Shown here: positions 32,797-41,709 of the stretch, piece by piece
Layout: each line of letters begins with the position of its first letter
Numbering within the stretch: position 1 is the stretch's first letter
Source: Pukyongia salina
GTDB taxonomy: Bacteria; Bacteroidota; Bacteroidia; Flavobacteriales; Flavobacteriaceae
Length of the DNA stretch: 64,000 bases
Assembly (NCBI RefSeq): GCF_002966125.1
Contig: NZ_CP027062.1
Coordinates: forward strand, 372,001-436,000
Direction: 5' to 3'
Notes under the pieces: generated by a model
What the model was told of the DNA's origin: nothing
What the model saw: the letters and a program-made list of their open reading frames with translations, nothing else
The model's database searches: none
Made by a program: the position numbers and the translations under genes

Positions 32797-33578
32797 CCAT
32801 ACTCGATCACATAGTTGCATATAAGAAAAAAGAGATCGCTGCTAAGAAAGAGGCATACGCCATGAAGCTGTTTGAAAGTTCGATGCTTTTCGATAGGCCG
32901 GTGATCTCCCTAGCTACGGCGTTAAAGAATTCGGATACCGGGATCATTGCCGAGCACAAACGAAGATCCCCCAGCAAATCGGTTATTAATGAAAAAGCAG
33001 ATCTTCCCGATGTGGTCTCTGGTTACCAGGAGGCCAGGGTGTCTGCCATATCGGTGCTCACAGATACCAGATTTTTCGGCGGATCGATCGAGGACTTGCT
33101 CCTCGCAAGGAGTACAGTTACCATACCGCTACTGCGAAAAGAATTTATTATAGACCCCTACCAACTGTTCGAGGCCCGGGCCGCAGGCGCCGATGCTATA
33201 TTGTTAATTGCTGCTATCTTAACGAAGGAACAACTTTCACAATTGGCCACGGTTGCTAAAAGTTTACAACTGGAAGTTTTACTGGAGGTTCATAATGAGG
33301 AAGAATTACTACGGTCTCCATTAGAAAATATCGACTTACTGGGGGTGAATAACCGCGATCTAAAAACATTTGAAGTATCAACGGATATTAGTAAGGAGCT
33401 GGCCTCCCGTATTCCTTCCCATCTGGTGAAGGTCTCCGAAAGTGGCCTAAGCCATCCTGAAACAATATTAGAACTCAGAGAATATGGATACAACGGATTT
33501 TTGATGGGGGAACATTTTATGCGCGAGTCCAACCCCGGAAGATCGGCAAGCGAATTCATAAAAAATCTAAGATCATGA
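32793..33578 (+). CDS. trpC: Indole-3-glycerol phosphate synthase
   Basis: The 261-residue TIM barrel closes the indole ring from carboxyphenylaminodeoxyribulose phosphate. Motifs seen include GIIAEHKRRSPSKSVI (catalytic Lys), AISVLTDTRFFGGS, LLRKEFIIDPYQLFEARAAGADAILLI, LEVLLEVHNEEEL, LGVNNRDLKTFEVS and SESGL. It is a separate enzyme, not fused to TrpF as in enterobacteria. It overlaps trpD and trpF by 4 nt each. Confidence 0.96.
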   Translation: MTILDHIVAYKKKEIAAKKEAYAMKLFESSMLFDRPVISLATALKNSDTGIIAEHKRRSPSKSVINEKADLPDVVSGYQEARVSAISVLTDTRFFGGSIEDLLLARSTVTIPLLRKEFIIDPYQLFEARAAGADAILLIAAILTKEQLSQLATVAKSLQLEVLLEVHNEEELLRSPLENIDLLGVNNRDLKTFEVSTDISKELASRIPSHLVKVSESGLSHPETILELREYGYNGFLMGEHFMRESNPGRSASEFIKNLRS

Positions 33579-34210
33579 TCCCCGAATTAAAAATATGCGG
33601 AATGAAACACAACGTTTCAGAAGTGGCCAGCCTGCAGCCGGATTATCTGGGATTTATATTTTATGATAAAAGTAAGAGGAATTTCGATGGTGAGATCCCG
33701 CAGTTGCCTCACGGAATTCGCAAGGTGGGGGTTTTTGTGAATGCGCCCCTTGAGGATATTTCAGAAAAAATAAAGAAATACCAATTGGATGTGATCCAAT
33801 TACACGGGGAGGAAACCCCTCAATTTTGCGCCCGGTTACGAACAGCAAATTTCCAATCGGAAAATGGTCCGATTTCTATATGGAAAGTATTTGGCATTCA
33901 CGAGGGATTCAATTTTTCCCAATTAGCACTCTATGAAGGTTTTGTAGATCGGTTCTTGTTCGATACTGCCGGGGAAGCTAAAGGCGGAAATGGCTATCCT
34001 TTCAATTGGGATATCCTAAGCGACTATCCTACAGAAACACCTCTTGTGCTAAGCGGTGGGATAAGCGCTGAAAAAATACCCCAAATAAAAGCCATCCAGA
34101 AAACTCCCATCCCTCTTGTGGCCCTCGATATAAATAGCAGGTTCGAGATCAAACCGGGATTAAAGGATATAGAAAAGATTAAAAGATTTACCCATGAGCT
34201 ATCACGTTAA
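33575..34210 (+). CDS. trpF: Phosphoribosylanthranilate isomerase
   Basis: The 211-residue TIM-barrel enzyme carries LKICGMKHN at the start (catalytic Cys in the KICG motif), IQLHGEE, the [19 protein letters not shown] block with the general acid Asp, and LVLSGGI. It isomerises phosphoribosylanthranilate to CdRP. It overlaps trpC by 4 nt and trpB by 17 nt. Confidence 0.95.
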   Translation: MIPELKICGMKHNVSEVASLQPDYLGFIFYDKSKRNFDGEIPQLPHGIRKVGVFVNAPLEDISEKIKKYQLDVIQLHGEETPQFCARLRTANFQSENGPISIWKVFGIHEGFNFSQLALYEGFVDRFLFDTAGEAKGGNGYPFNWDILSDYPTETPLVLSGGISAEKIPQIKAIQKTPIPLVALDINSRFEIKPGLKDIEKIKRFTHELSR

Positions 34211-35375
34211 CGAACAAGGCTATTACGGAGATTTCGGCGGTGCCTATATCCCCGAAATGCTCTACCCCAATGTGGAGGAATTAAGACAGAATTATCTTAA
34301 GATCACTTCCGAAGAATCCTTCAGAAAAGAATTCGATGATCTGCTTAGGGATTATGTGGGTAGGCCAACTCCCTTGTATTTTGCGAACCGTCTTTCAGCA
34401 AAGTACAAGACCCGCATCTACCTGAAACGTGAGGATCTTTGTCATACCGGAGCACATAAAGTTAATAACACCATTGGGCAGATCCTCCTGGCTAAAAGAT
34501 TGGGTAAAAACCGTATTATAGCCGAAACAGGTGCCGGGCAGCATGGAGTGGCAACCGCCACCGTTTGTGCGCTCATGGGCATCGAATGTGTGGTCTATAT
34601 GGGCGAGATCGATATAGAAAGACAAGCACCCAATGTGGCACGTATGAAAATGCTTGGCGCCACAGTCATTCCCGCAACATCGGGTAGCAAAACCCTGAAA
34701 GATGCTACCAACGAGGCCATCAGGGACTGGATCAATAATCCTACGAATACTCACTATATAATAGGTAGTGTGGTGGGCCCTCACCCCTATCCCGATATGG
34801 TGGCCAGGTTTCAGAGTGTGATCTCCAGGGAGATCAAGTGGCAATTAAAGCAAGTGGAAGGCCGGGAAGAGCCCGATTATATTGTTGCCTGCGTGGGTGG
34901 TGGAAGCAATGCCGCGGGTGCCTATTATCATTATTTGGACCAACCAGAGGTTAATATCATAGCTGTTGAAGCTGCGGGAAAGGGAATTGATACTGGCGAA
35001 AGTGCTGCTACTTCGGTGCTTGGAAAAACAGGCATCATTCACGGCAGTAAAACCTTACTCATGCAAACTCCAGATGGGCAGATAACCGAGCCTTACTCTA
35101 TTTCAGCTGGTCTTGATTATCCCGGCGTTGGGCCCATGCATGCACATCTGTATGCCAGCGGGCGAGGTGAATTTATGTCGATAACAGACAAACAGGCCAT
35201 GGAAGCAGGCCTGGAACTTAGCAAGTTAGAAGGGATCATTCCCGCGATTGAGACCAGCCATGCCCTTGCTATTTTCAGTCAAAGAAAATTCACTCCTACC
35301 GATTTGATCGTGGTAAATCTAAGCGGACGTGGTGATAAAGACCTGAATACCTATATCAATTATTTCGATCTATGA
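34194..35375 (+). CDS. trpB: Tryptophan synthase beta chain
   Basis: The 393-residue PLP enzyme joins indole to serine. It shows [20 protein letters not shown] with the PLP-binding lysine (Lys89), the [16 protein letters not shown] block, the phosphate-binding loop [10 protein letters not shown] and the LSGRGDKD end. This is the standard TrpB1 type, which pairs with TrpA. trpA does not follow directly: a 161-bp gap with a structured element separates them. Confidence 0.97.
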   Translation: MSYHVNEQGYYGDFGGAYIPEMLYPNVEELRQNYLKITSEESFRKEFDDLLRDYVGRPTPLYFANRLSAKYKTRIYLKREDLCHTGAHKVNNTIGQILLAKRLGKNRIIAETGAGQHGVATATVCALMGIECVVYMGEIDIERQAPNVARMKMLGATVIPATSGSKTLKDATNEAIRDWINNPTNTHYIIGSVVGPHPYPDMVARFQSVISREIKWQLKQVEGREEPDYIVACVGGGSNAAGAYYHYLDQPEVNIIAVEAAGKGIDTGESAATSVLGKTGIIHGSKTLLMQTPDGQITEPYSISAGLDYPGVGPMHAHLYASGRGEFMSITDKQAMEAGLELSKLEGIIPAIETSHALAIFSQRKFTPTDLIVVNLSGRGDKDLNTYINYFDL

Positions 35376-35407
35376 CCACCTGTGTTTATAACAGCTTATT
35401 AATTTGG

Positions 35408-35525
35408 GCGTTACCCCCAATTGCATTGGGGGTCAGGCTTTCCGCTATATCCCTGTAGTAGACGCGAAGTGAGTTTTGCTTTACGTCATTGGTACTACAG
35501 GGGATGTCGCTCCAATCCTTAACGC
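35408..35525 (-). ncRNA. Structured RNA-like element, copy 2 (between trpB and trpA)
   Basis: On the minus strand, GCGTT (35525-35521) and AACGC (35412-35408) form an outer stem. Inside are CCCTGTAGTA / TACTACAGGG and a hairpin of CCCCCAAT-TGC-ATTGGGGG. The blocks GCGTTAAGGATTGGAGCG, CATCCCCTGTAGT, ACTACAGGGATATAGCGG and AAAGCC align with copy 1 at 14401-14532. It runs antisense to the trp operon. If transcribed from the operon strand it would still form the same hairpins and may alter trpA expression. Confidence 0.5.
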
Positions 35526-35536
35526 ATTAGTAAAAT

Positions 35537-36307
35537 ATGAAAAACAGAATACAACAAAAACTTAGCGAAAACGGTAAAATATTATCCATTTATTTCACAG
35601 CAGGCTATCCCAACATTAACGATACCATACCTATCCTGCGATCCCTGGAAGAGAACGGTGTGGACATGGTGGAGATCGGTCTTCCCTTTAGCGATCCCCT
35701 TGCCGATGGGCCCGTTATACAAGCCAGCTCCACTAGTGCCTTGAAAAATGGTATGACAACTGCAAAATTATTCGACCAGCTTAAAGAGGTGCGCAAATCG
35801 GTTTCCATACCGCTTGTACTAATGGGGTATTTTAATCCCGTACTCCAATATGGGGTTGAAGCTTTCTGTAAGCGATGTGAAGCAATTGGTATAGACGGGT
35901 TTATTCTGCCCGATCTACCCTTAGCCGAATATAACCTTCATTACCGGTCTGTGTTCGAACGTCACGGCCTTACGAATATCTTTCTTATAACGCCTCAGAC
36001 TTCAGAAGAAAGGATCAGGGAGATCGATAAAGCGAGTCATGCTTTTATATACATGGTAAGCAGCGCAAGTACAACCGGAAAAACGAGTGGTTTTGGAACC
36101 GAGCATAGCGATTATTTTAAAAGGGTATCGGCCATGAACCTCGAAAATCCCCTGGTAGTTGGATTCGGAATAAAAGATCGGGAAACCTATAATACAGCTA
36201 CCCAGTTTACCAAGGGAGCTATTATTGGAAGTGCTTTTATTAAAATGTTAAACGAAAGTGGACTTAAAGGTATTCCCGAATTTGTACGATCTATTCGTCC
36301 GGTTTAA
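35537..36307 (+). CDS. trpA: Tryptophan synthase alpha chain
   Basis: The 256-residue TIM barrel cleaves indole-3-glycerol phosphate to indole, which tunnels to TrpB. Signatures include LSIYFTAGYPN, VDMVEIGLPFSDPLADGPVIQ with the catalytic Glu and Asp, DGFILPDLPLAE and VSSASTTGKTSGF, then VGFGI. It is the last trp gene, but sits 161 bp after trpB behind the structured element, unlike the other tightly packed trp genes. It may be expressed at a different level. Confidence 0.96.
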   Translation: MKNRIQQKLSENGKILSIYFTAGYPNINDTIPILRSLEENGVDMVEIGLPFSDPLADGPVIQASSTSALKNGMTTAKLFDQLKEVRKSVSIPLVLMGYFNPVLQYGVEAFCKRCEAIGIDGFILPDLPLAEYNLHYRSVFERHGLTNIFLITPQTSEERIREIDKASHAFIYMVSSASTTGKTSGFGTEHSDYFKRVSAMNLENPLVVGFGIKDRETYNTATQFTKGAIIGSAFIKMLNESGLKGIPEFVRSIRPV

Positions 36308-36381
36308 CCTAACCCTAACAGGCCTTTAATAATTTTTATGAAACTGATTTATTATATTATGGTAAATCAAAATAAAAAATT

Positions 36382-36510
36382 ATGGAAAGAAAATTTGAAA
36401 GAACGATAGAACAAAAGAATCCTACAAATCCAACCGGGAATATCAATCAGGTAACCAATAAGGTAGATTTTAACGAAAAGACCATTCGTAAACAACAAAA
36501 CAAGAAATAA
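36382..36510 (+). CDS. Small basic protein of unknown function
   Basis: This is a 42-residue reading frame, starting [17 protein letters not shown] and ending RKQQNKK, polar and basic. Its stop TAA shares its last A with the ATG of the next frame, typical of coupled genes. I do not recognise it. The tight overlap with a THX-like gene is the main reason to think it real. Confidence 0.45.
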   Translation: MERKFERTIEQKNPTNPTGNINQVTNKVDFNEKTIRKQQNKK

Positions 36511-36641
36511 TGGGTAAAGGTGATAAGAAAACGAAACGGGGAAAGATCGTTCTGGGAACTTTTGGAAAGCTACGCCCCAGGAGAAGAAAATTTACCCTAA
36601 GGCCAACGACTATAAAGAATGGTCAGCCAAGAGAAAAGTAA
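36510..36641 (+). CDS. 30S ribosomal protein THX-like small basic protein
   Basis: This 43-residue, strongly basic protein opens [20 protein letters not shown], closely resembling the start of Bacteroidota 30S THX/bTHX proteins (from memory). bTHX fills a gap at the head of the small subunit. The C-terminal half ([17 protein letters not shown]) is less typical. Reading one base later from about 36577 gives [18 protein letters not shown], so a frameshift in sequence or gene is possible. It overlaps the upstream small gene by 1 nt. Confidence 0.6.
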   Translation: MGKGDKKTKRGKIVLGTFGKLRPRRRKFTLRPTTIKNGQPREK

Positions 36642-36666
36642 TATTTTACCAATATCCCCACAATCA

Positions 36667-36696
36667 AAAACCCCTTCCGTTTCCGGAAGGGGTTTT
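36667..36696. terminator. Bidirectional terminator between trp/THX and the HYR gene
   Basis: AAAACCCCTTCCG / CGGAAGGGGTTTT (36667-36679 and 36684-36696) forms a 13-bp stem with a 4-nt loop, with A and T runs on both sides. It separates two convergent transcripts. Confidence 0.88.
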
Positions 36697-36723
36697 CTTT
36701 TGGTTGGTTAAATAATCTTTCGA

Positions 36724-39700
36724 TTATTCTTTTATCAATCGCTTCACTGTTGTCGATTCTTCACCTGCTATCTGAACCATATAGACTCCAGATGCCAGTT
36801 GAGATACATCGATCACCATTTCACTTCCCATATTGCGAAGGTCGATGGTATTTACCAGTTTGCCATTCATATCATAGATCACTGCGCTATCCAGTAGGAT
36901 GTTCGATCCATTGGCAAGAGTTACTTGCTCTGCTGCTGGATTTGGATACATACTAATGGCGCTTCCCAGTTCATTGTCTGCTGCACCAAGAATACTCTCT
37001 ACGGTGAGCTCGAATGTACAACATCCTTCGTTTCCATATTCGTCGGTAGCACATAGTGTTACTGTGTACACCCCGTCAGGAAGCTGTGAACCAGCCGGAG
37101 GATCTTGTGAGAAGACTGTTACCGGATCGGTACAGTTGTCTGCTGCTGTTGCATCTCCACCTGCCCAGTAATCTGGAACGGTGTAGAACAGGTTACCTGG
37201 TCCTGGATCTACGGTTTGGTCTGCCGGACAGGTCACCTCTGGTGCCAGGGCATCAACTACCGTGATCATAGACTGACAAGCCGCCAGGTTACCACTAGCA
37301 TCGGAAGCAAATACCGTTGCGGTTAGGTTTCCTCCAGTTGAATACATTAATCGTAATGATAGGAAGTCACCACCACAAAGTACGGTGTTTATGTTTCCGG
37401 CTACATCGGTACCGGTGAAATCTATCTGTCCGTCTGCTGCCCAGGCATCGATCATGGCTGCAGGGATCATAAAGGTCTCTGTAAGGGTTGTATTACACTG
37501 ATCGGCAAATGAACCAGTGGCACCAATAGTACCTGTAACGTTAGAGTCCTCGTCGGTGATAGTCCACATCTCCTCGTTAGCTCCTGTTCCATCTATATCA
37601 CCAAAGGTCATTACCTCAAGGACAGCATCTGCTGTAGCTCCTGTGGGTGTTCCGGTGAAAGAGAATACGTTAGAAGACATCAAGGCAGGGTTAGTGATCG
37701 TGATCGTCTCATCGTAATCTGTTCCGATGTCGTCACAAGTTACCTCGGTGATATCTACCGCTAGTACTGTAATACCACAGGCGTCAAAGGATAGTGGTCC
37801 TCCAGGGATCTCTACGAAGAATGCATCTCCATCAGAGTTGGTAAGGGTTACTGTCCAGTTAGCCGGATCGAACTGTCCGTTGAATCCAGGTACAAAGTTA
37901 CTTACTGTAGTGGTACAGGCTCCAAAGAGTCCGTCAAGAGAGTACGAACGGAAACCGAACACATCTCCAGGGGCCAGATTGATCGGGCCACTGTTTCCAC
38001 TTTGTTGTAAGGCACCAAGAGGATCGGTAAGCTCTGTATAGACACCATTCAATAAGTATCCAAAGCTATCGAAAGCCGGGCCGTCGGGCGTAGTATAATC
38101 CCAATCGAAACTTACAACCTCAGCAGCTGTAACAGGAACGGTAAGATCTGTAAATCCTTCCGTACCGGATTGGTTATCACTACTAATAGTCACTACATCA
38201 TAAGTAGATGGTGAGTTAGCCAACAGGTCTTCCGGGTTGATATCGGCAGTACCGTCTGGTCCTAGTTCTATCGTTACATCCTGGCATACTAATACCGGAG
38301 GAGTATTATCTATAACGTTTACGGTTGCTATACATGATGTCTCGTTTCCGGAACCATCCACAGCAGTAACAGTTACCTGAGTAAGACCAAGATCGTCACA
38401 AGTAAAGTCCACCATGGTAGACCCTCCTGTTGGATAAGTAAGACGCAGTTGCAGGAAGTCACCACCACAAAGTACGGTGTTGATATTTCCGGCTACATCG
38501 GTACCAGTAAAGTCTATCATTCCATCGGCTGCCCATGCATCTATCATTGCAGCAGGAATCATAAATGTTTCTGTTAACGTAGTATTACATTGGTCGGCAA
38601 AAGAACCTGTGGCTCCAATAGTACCTGTAACGTTAGAATCTTCATCGGTGATGGTCCACATCTCCTCGTTTCCACCAGTTCCATCTATATCTCCAAAGGT
38701 CATTACTTCAAGAGTAGCATCTCCACTGGCTCCTGTTGGTGTTCCGGCAAATGAGAAAACATTAGTTCCCATAAGCGCAGGATTCACGATGTTGATCGTC
38801 TGATCGTACAGACCACCACCACCAGATCCACCTAGAATTGTTACACCACCGGCTCCACAGTTGTCATCGTAAGCCAGAACAAGATCTGAAGCAGGTATAG
38901 AAGCCATACCGTTGGCATCCAATACTACATCAAGTGGTGTAGCAGGAACGGCATAATCTAACGCGAAGTTATCCACACCATAGTGCCATCCCCATGCGCC
39001 GCCATTGTCGTCGAAAGTCCAACGAACCTGAAGTGCAGCATTAGAATATGCAGTAATATCGATAGATTCGGTTTGAATATCCGGATCAAGATCTACATTA
39101 TAAAGCGCAACTTGTTGCCATGCGGCTCCGTCCCAAACTTCAACAGTTCCGGTCGATCCACCTCCAGCTTCCTGGAAGGCAACATCATATCCAAGAGTTA
39201 CCGTAGTAGCTCCTGTAGTATCATATACATCAGATACTAATGAAACATTACTGGCTGGTGCTCCAAGACCACAAGCGTCATCATCAAAGAACATGCCCGG
39301 AGTAGTAAAGTCGTCTCCAGTTGGAAGATCGGTTCCATTTTCCCAGTCGCAGGTACCAGTGTTGATCACAGTACTCCATGCACCAGGTAATCCGGCGTCG
39401 AAGTCTTCAGAAACAGTGATCGTTCCAGGTGATCCAACACAGCTCACTGTAGGTGGCTCAACATCGTTCACAGTAACATCATGTGTACATTGTACCATAT
39501 TTCCGCCCTGGTCTGTATAAGTCCAGGTTACAGTAGTAGTCCCTGCAGGATAGAAATCGGATGCATCGTTAGTACCGTTATAATCATTTACAAGTGTCGC
39601 ACCAGGTTCAGCTACACAGTTATCCATAACTGTTGGCATTGGCACGGTCACGTTAGCACCACAAACTCCAGGATCATTGTCTACAACCACATCGGCAGGA

Positions 39701-40626
39701 CAAGTAATAGTAGGAGCTTCGTTATCCACTACTGTAATCGTAAACTGACAAGTAGAGGTTTCGTTAGGTGCATCATCATTTGTAGCAGTAAATTCAATAA
39801 TAGTATCACCTATCGGGAAATCACTTCCGGATGGTGGACCCATGGTTTGCGTAACTGTAACGCTTCCGCCTTCCGGATCTATAGCTACTGCATCGGCAAA
39901 GGAAACCTGAGCAGTACAAACACCAGGATCGGTGTTAGCCATGATATCCATAGGACAGTTAATAAGTGGTGGTGTAAGTGGTATGTACGCAACATAATCG
40001 TTGAAGGCAGACCAGCTCGTAGCATTTCTACCAGGAGTAACTACAGCTTCTGTGCTATCTATGTTCTCCACTCCCTGGGTATGACTACCTCCATCGGATG
40101 GCATCGCAGTAGTATGGATCTCGATCAAGTTACTACCTTCATACAATTGTGTATGAGCTGTGACCTGATTACCTGATGAAAAATGGTCCACATTGAAAAA
40201 TTCAACAACAAGGATACGGTTAGGTGCTACACCTACTGTTTCATAGCGAACCACATTTTGTGCAGGTTGTCCTCCATTTCCGGGATCAAGATCTTCCCAA
40301 GCAAAACAAATCATATTGCTCGGTTCGGTTGCAGAAGCATTTGGAAGAAATTCCCCACTACAACAACCGTTATCTGTTAGACCTCCAAAACCAATGAATC
40401 CATTGGATGAAATTCTAAAATCAGTATACGTGTTCCCGTAGAAGTCAAAGGAAAACCCAATTGGTAAATCTCCAGATACCGCATCGTCACCTAACGCAAC
40501 ATTGGTTCCTGTTGCGGAAATGTCGATTGGAGCAAACGCACCGGTTTGGTCCACCATGTAGGCTTGTGATCTACCCACAAAACAAGCCAACATCAAGACA
40601 ATTAGACTTAACGTAATTTTTCTCAT
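36724..40626 (-). CDS. Large secreted HYR-domain protein with T9SS type A sorting domain
   Basis: The 1300-residue protein has a signal peptide (ITLSLIVLMLACFVGRSQA) and an N-terminal beta-rich domain (about 20-210) of the same general kind as the head of the 2025-residue protein below: FYGNTYTDFRISSNGFIGFGG, then PNRILVVEFFNV. HYR-type domains follow (INCPMDIMANTDPGVCTAQVSF; ITCPADVVVDNDPGVCGANV; late EVTCPADQTVDPGPGN), and a concanavalin-like segment around 420-560. Two 120-residue blocks built on DGTGxNEEMWTITDEDSN and MIPAAMIDAWAADG are near-identical copies. The end (MYPNPAAEQVTLANG, then LASGVYMVQIAG) is a T9SS type A sorting domain. It is probably a surface adhesin. Confidence 0.87.
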   Translation of the reverse strand: MRKITLSLIVLMLACFVGRSQAYMVDQTGAFAPIDISATGTNVALGDDAVSGDLPIGFSFDFYGNTYTDFRISSNGFIGFGGLTDNGCCSGEFLPNASATEPSNMICFAWEDLDPGNGGQPAQNVVRYETVGVAPNRILVVEFFNVDHFSSGNQVTAHTQLYEGSNLIEIHTTAMPSDGGSHTQGVENIDSTEAVVTPGRNATSWSAFNDYVAYIPLTPPLINCPMDIMANTDPGVCTAQVSFADAVAIDPEGGSVTVTQTMGPPSGSDFPIGDTIIEFTATNDDAPNETSTCQFTITVVDNEAPTITCPADVVVDNDPGVCGANVTVPMPTVMDNCVAEPGATLVNDYNGTNDASDFYPAGTTTVTWTYTDQGGNMVQCTHDVTVNDVEPPTVSCVGSPGTITVSEDFDAGLPGAWSTVINTGTCDWENGTDLPTGDDFTTPGMFFDDDACGLGAPASNVSLVSDVYDTTGATTVTLGYDVAFQEAGGGSTGTVEVWDGAAWQQVALYNVDLDPDIQTESIDITAYSNAALQVRWTFDDNGGAWGWHYGVDNFALDYAVPATPLDVVLDANGMASIPASDLVLAYDDNCGAGGVTILGGSGGGGLYDQTINIVNPALMGTNVFSFAGTPTGASGDATLEVMTFGDIDGTGGNEEMWTITDEDSNVTGTIGATGSFADQCNTTLTETFMIPAAMIDAWAADGMIDFTGTDVAGNINTVLCGGDFLQLRLTYPTGGSTMVDFTCDDLGLTQVTVTAVDGSGNETSCIATVNVIDNTPPVLVCQDVTIELGPDGTADINPEDLLANSPSTYDVVTISSDNQSGTEGFTDLTVPVTAAEVVSFDWDYTTPDGPAFDSFGYLLNGVYTELTDPLGALQQSGNSGPINLAPGDVFGFRSYSLDGLFGACTTTVSNFVPGFNGQFDPANWTVTLTNSDGDAFFVEIPGGPLSFDACGITVLAVDITEVTCDDIGTDYDETITITNPALMSSNVFSFTGTPTGATADAVLEVMTFGDIDGTGANEEMWTITDEDSNVTGTIGATGSFADQCNTTLTETFMIPAAMIDAWAADGQIDFTGTDVAGNINTVLCGGDFLSLRLMYSTGGNLTATVFASDASGNLAACQSMITVVDALAPEVTCPADQTVDPGPGNLFYTVPDYWAGGDATAADNCTDPVTVFSQDPPAGSQLPDGVYTVTLCATDEYGNEGCCTFELTVESILGAADNELGSAISMYPNPAAEQVTLANGSNILLDSAVIYDMNGKLVNTIDLRNMGSEMVIDVSQLASGVYMVQIAGEESTTVKRLIKE
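37340..37715 (-). repeat. Internal 120-residue repeat, copy 2, in the HYR protein
   Basis: This encodes the second copy of a block with VMTFGDIDGTG, EEMWTITDEDSN, GTIGATGSFADQCNTTLTE and AGNINTVLCGGDFL. It matches the segment at about 38420-38800 almost residue for residue. About 1.08 kb separates the copies. Confidence 0.75.
38420..38800 (-). repeat. Internal 120-residue repeat, copy 1, in the HYR protein
   Basis: This is the partner of the segment 37340-37715. The two differ at a handful of residues (for example DGMIDF versus DGQIDF), and the DNA differs more than the protein. Confidence 0.75.
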
Positions 40627-41040
40627 AATTATAATTTAAATTGGTTAAAGTCTTAAATTTACGTTAATAAAATAAAAATGCCTAAGAATTTTAGACTAAA
40701 AATAGAATTATTCGATAAAATGAATAATCAACTATATATCAATAGTTTATAAGTGATTATTGTTGAATACGATTTGAAAATCTTTAAAATACTCCTTCAT
40801 ATTTTTATTACTTCAGAGCAAATTTGGTCGTTTCCATTCCGAAGTTGGAAAAGAAACTGAATTTTATATAGCTTAATCGTATAAAATCGGACTTTTTTTA
40901 TACCGGATCCTCAACTTTTCTAAACGGGTATTTTATTACGTATTAACACAAACACAATACAGTTTAAGGAGCCTTAGTCTGCCCTTCTGGCCGAACTATA
41001 TTACTTGGAACATGAACATTGGTCATTTCACCCTGCAACG
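40627..41040. other. Gene-free interval
   Basis: About 410 AT-rich bp hold the upstream region of the HYR gene and the downstream region of the glycosylase gene. No RNA gene, terminator or convincing promoter octamer was seen. Confidence 0.4.
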
Positions 41041-41709
41041 CTATTCACCCGTAAAAAAGGGTTCGTATTGCTTTACCCTGAAATCGATGGTATTGAACTC
41101 TGGATCCTTGGCTTTCATCTCCTTGTACTGTGGGAGGCTTCCAACAGCCCTGTTCGCGGCTCCCGAAGGAGCTGTTAACGAAACTGTTCTTATAACTCTG
41201 GAATTATCAGGGAGTTGGAATTCATGAATTCGGGGTACTTCATCTACAATAATTTTCAACGGAATGCTGTATCGTTTCAGAAGTTTTCTGAAAAAATATT
41301 CCGGACCGTTCTTACTATTACCCCCCATAAATAACAGGGTGTCTATCGTAGGATTTTCGTCAAGGACTCTCACGAGATCGCGCAGCTTTACTCCCTTCAT
41401 CCCAAGGTCGCTGGCATCTACTTTCTCCCGACTCGCAGATGCGACAATATCACATATTCCAATATGATGATCTTGGAGAAATTCTTTTCGCTTTGCGATG
41501 GCCTCTTCTGAAGTTTCGAAAGGTAATTCCAGATTGAATAATCGGTTAAGGATAGGCCACAACAAACCATCTCTGCTACCGTAACAAAAATCCACATCAC
41601 CCGGTTTCAACTCTCCTGTTGTGAATCGTGGAGGCGGCAAGGTGCCCACTATTAATTTACGGGTATTTCCCGGGATAAATGGAGAGTATGGGTGTTTGTG
41701 AAGGAACAC
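41041..41709 (-). CDS. Uracil-DNA glycosylase-superfamily protein
   Basis: The 222-residue protein uses a GTG start (41709) that overlaps the TAG stop of yaaA by one base. Motifs fit the Mug/TDG-like branch of the uracil-DNA glycosylase superfamily: KLIVGTLPPPRF (motif 1), IGICDIVASASRE, and the C-terminal SLTAPSGAANRAVG segment. It would remove deaminated or oxidised bases, but the exact base is uncertain. Coupling to yaaA, a peroxide-stress gene, suggests a role in oxidative DNA damage (inferred). Confidence 0.8.
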   Translation of the reverse strand: MFLHKHPYSPFIPGNTRKLIVGTLPPPRFTTGELKPGDVDFCYGSRDGLLWPILNRLFNLELPFETSEEAIAKRKEFLQDHHIGICDIVASASREKVDASDLGMKGVKLRDLVRVLDENPTIDTLLFMGGNSKNGPEYFFRKLLKRYSIPLKIIVDEVPRIHEFQLPDNSRVIRTVSLTAPSGAANRAVGSLPQYKEMKAKDPEFNTIDFRVKQYEPFFTGE

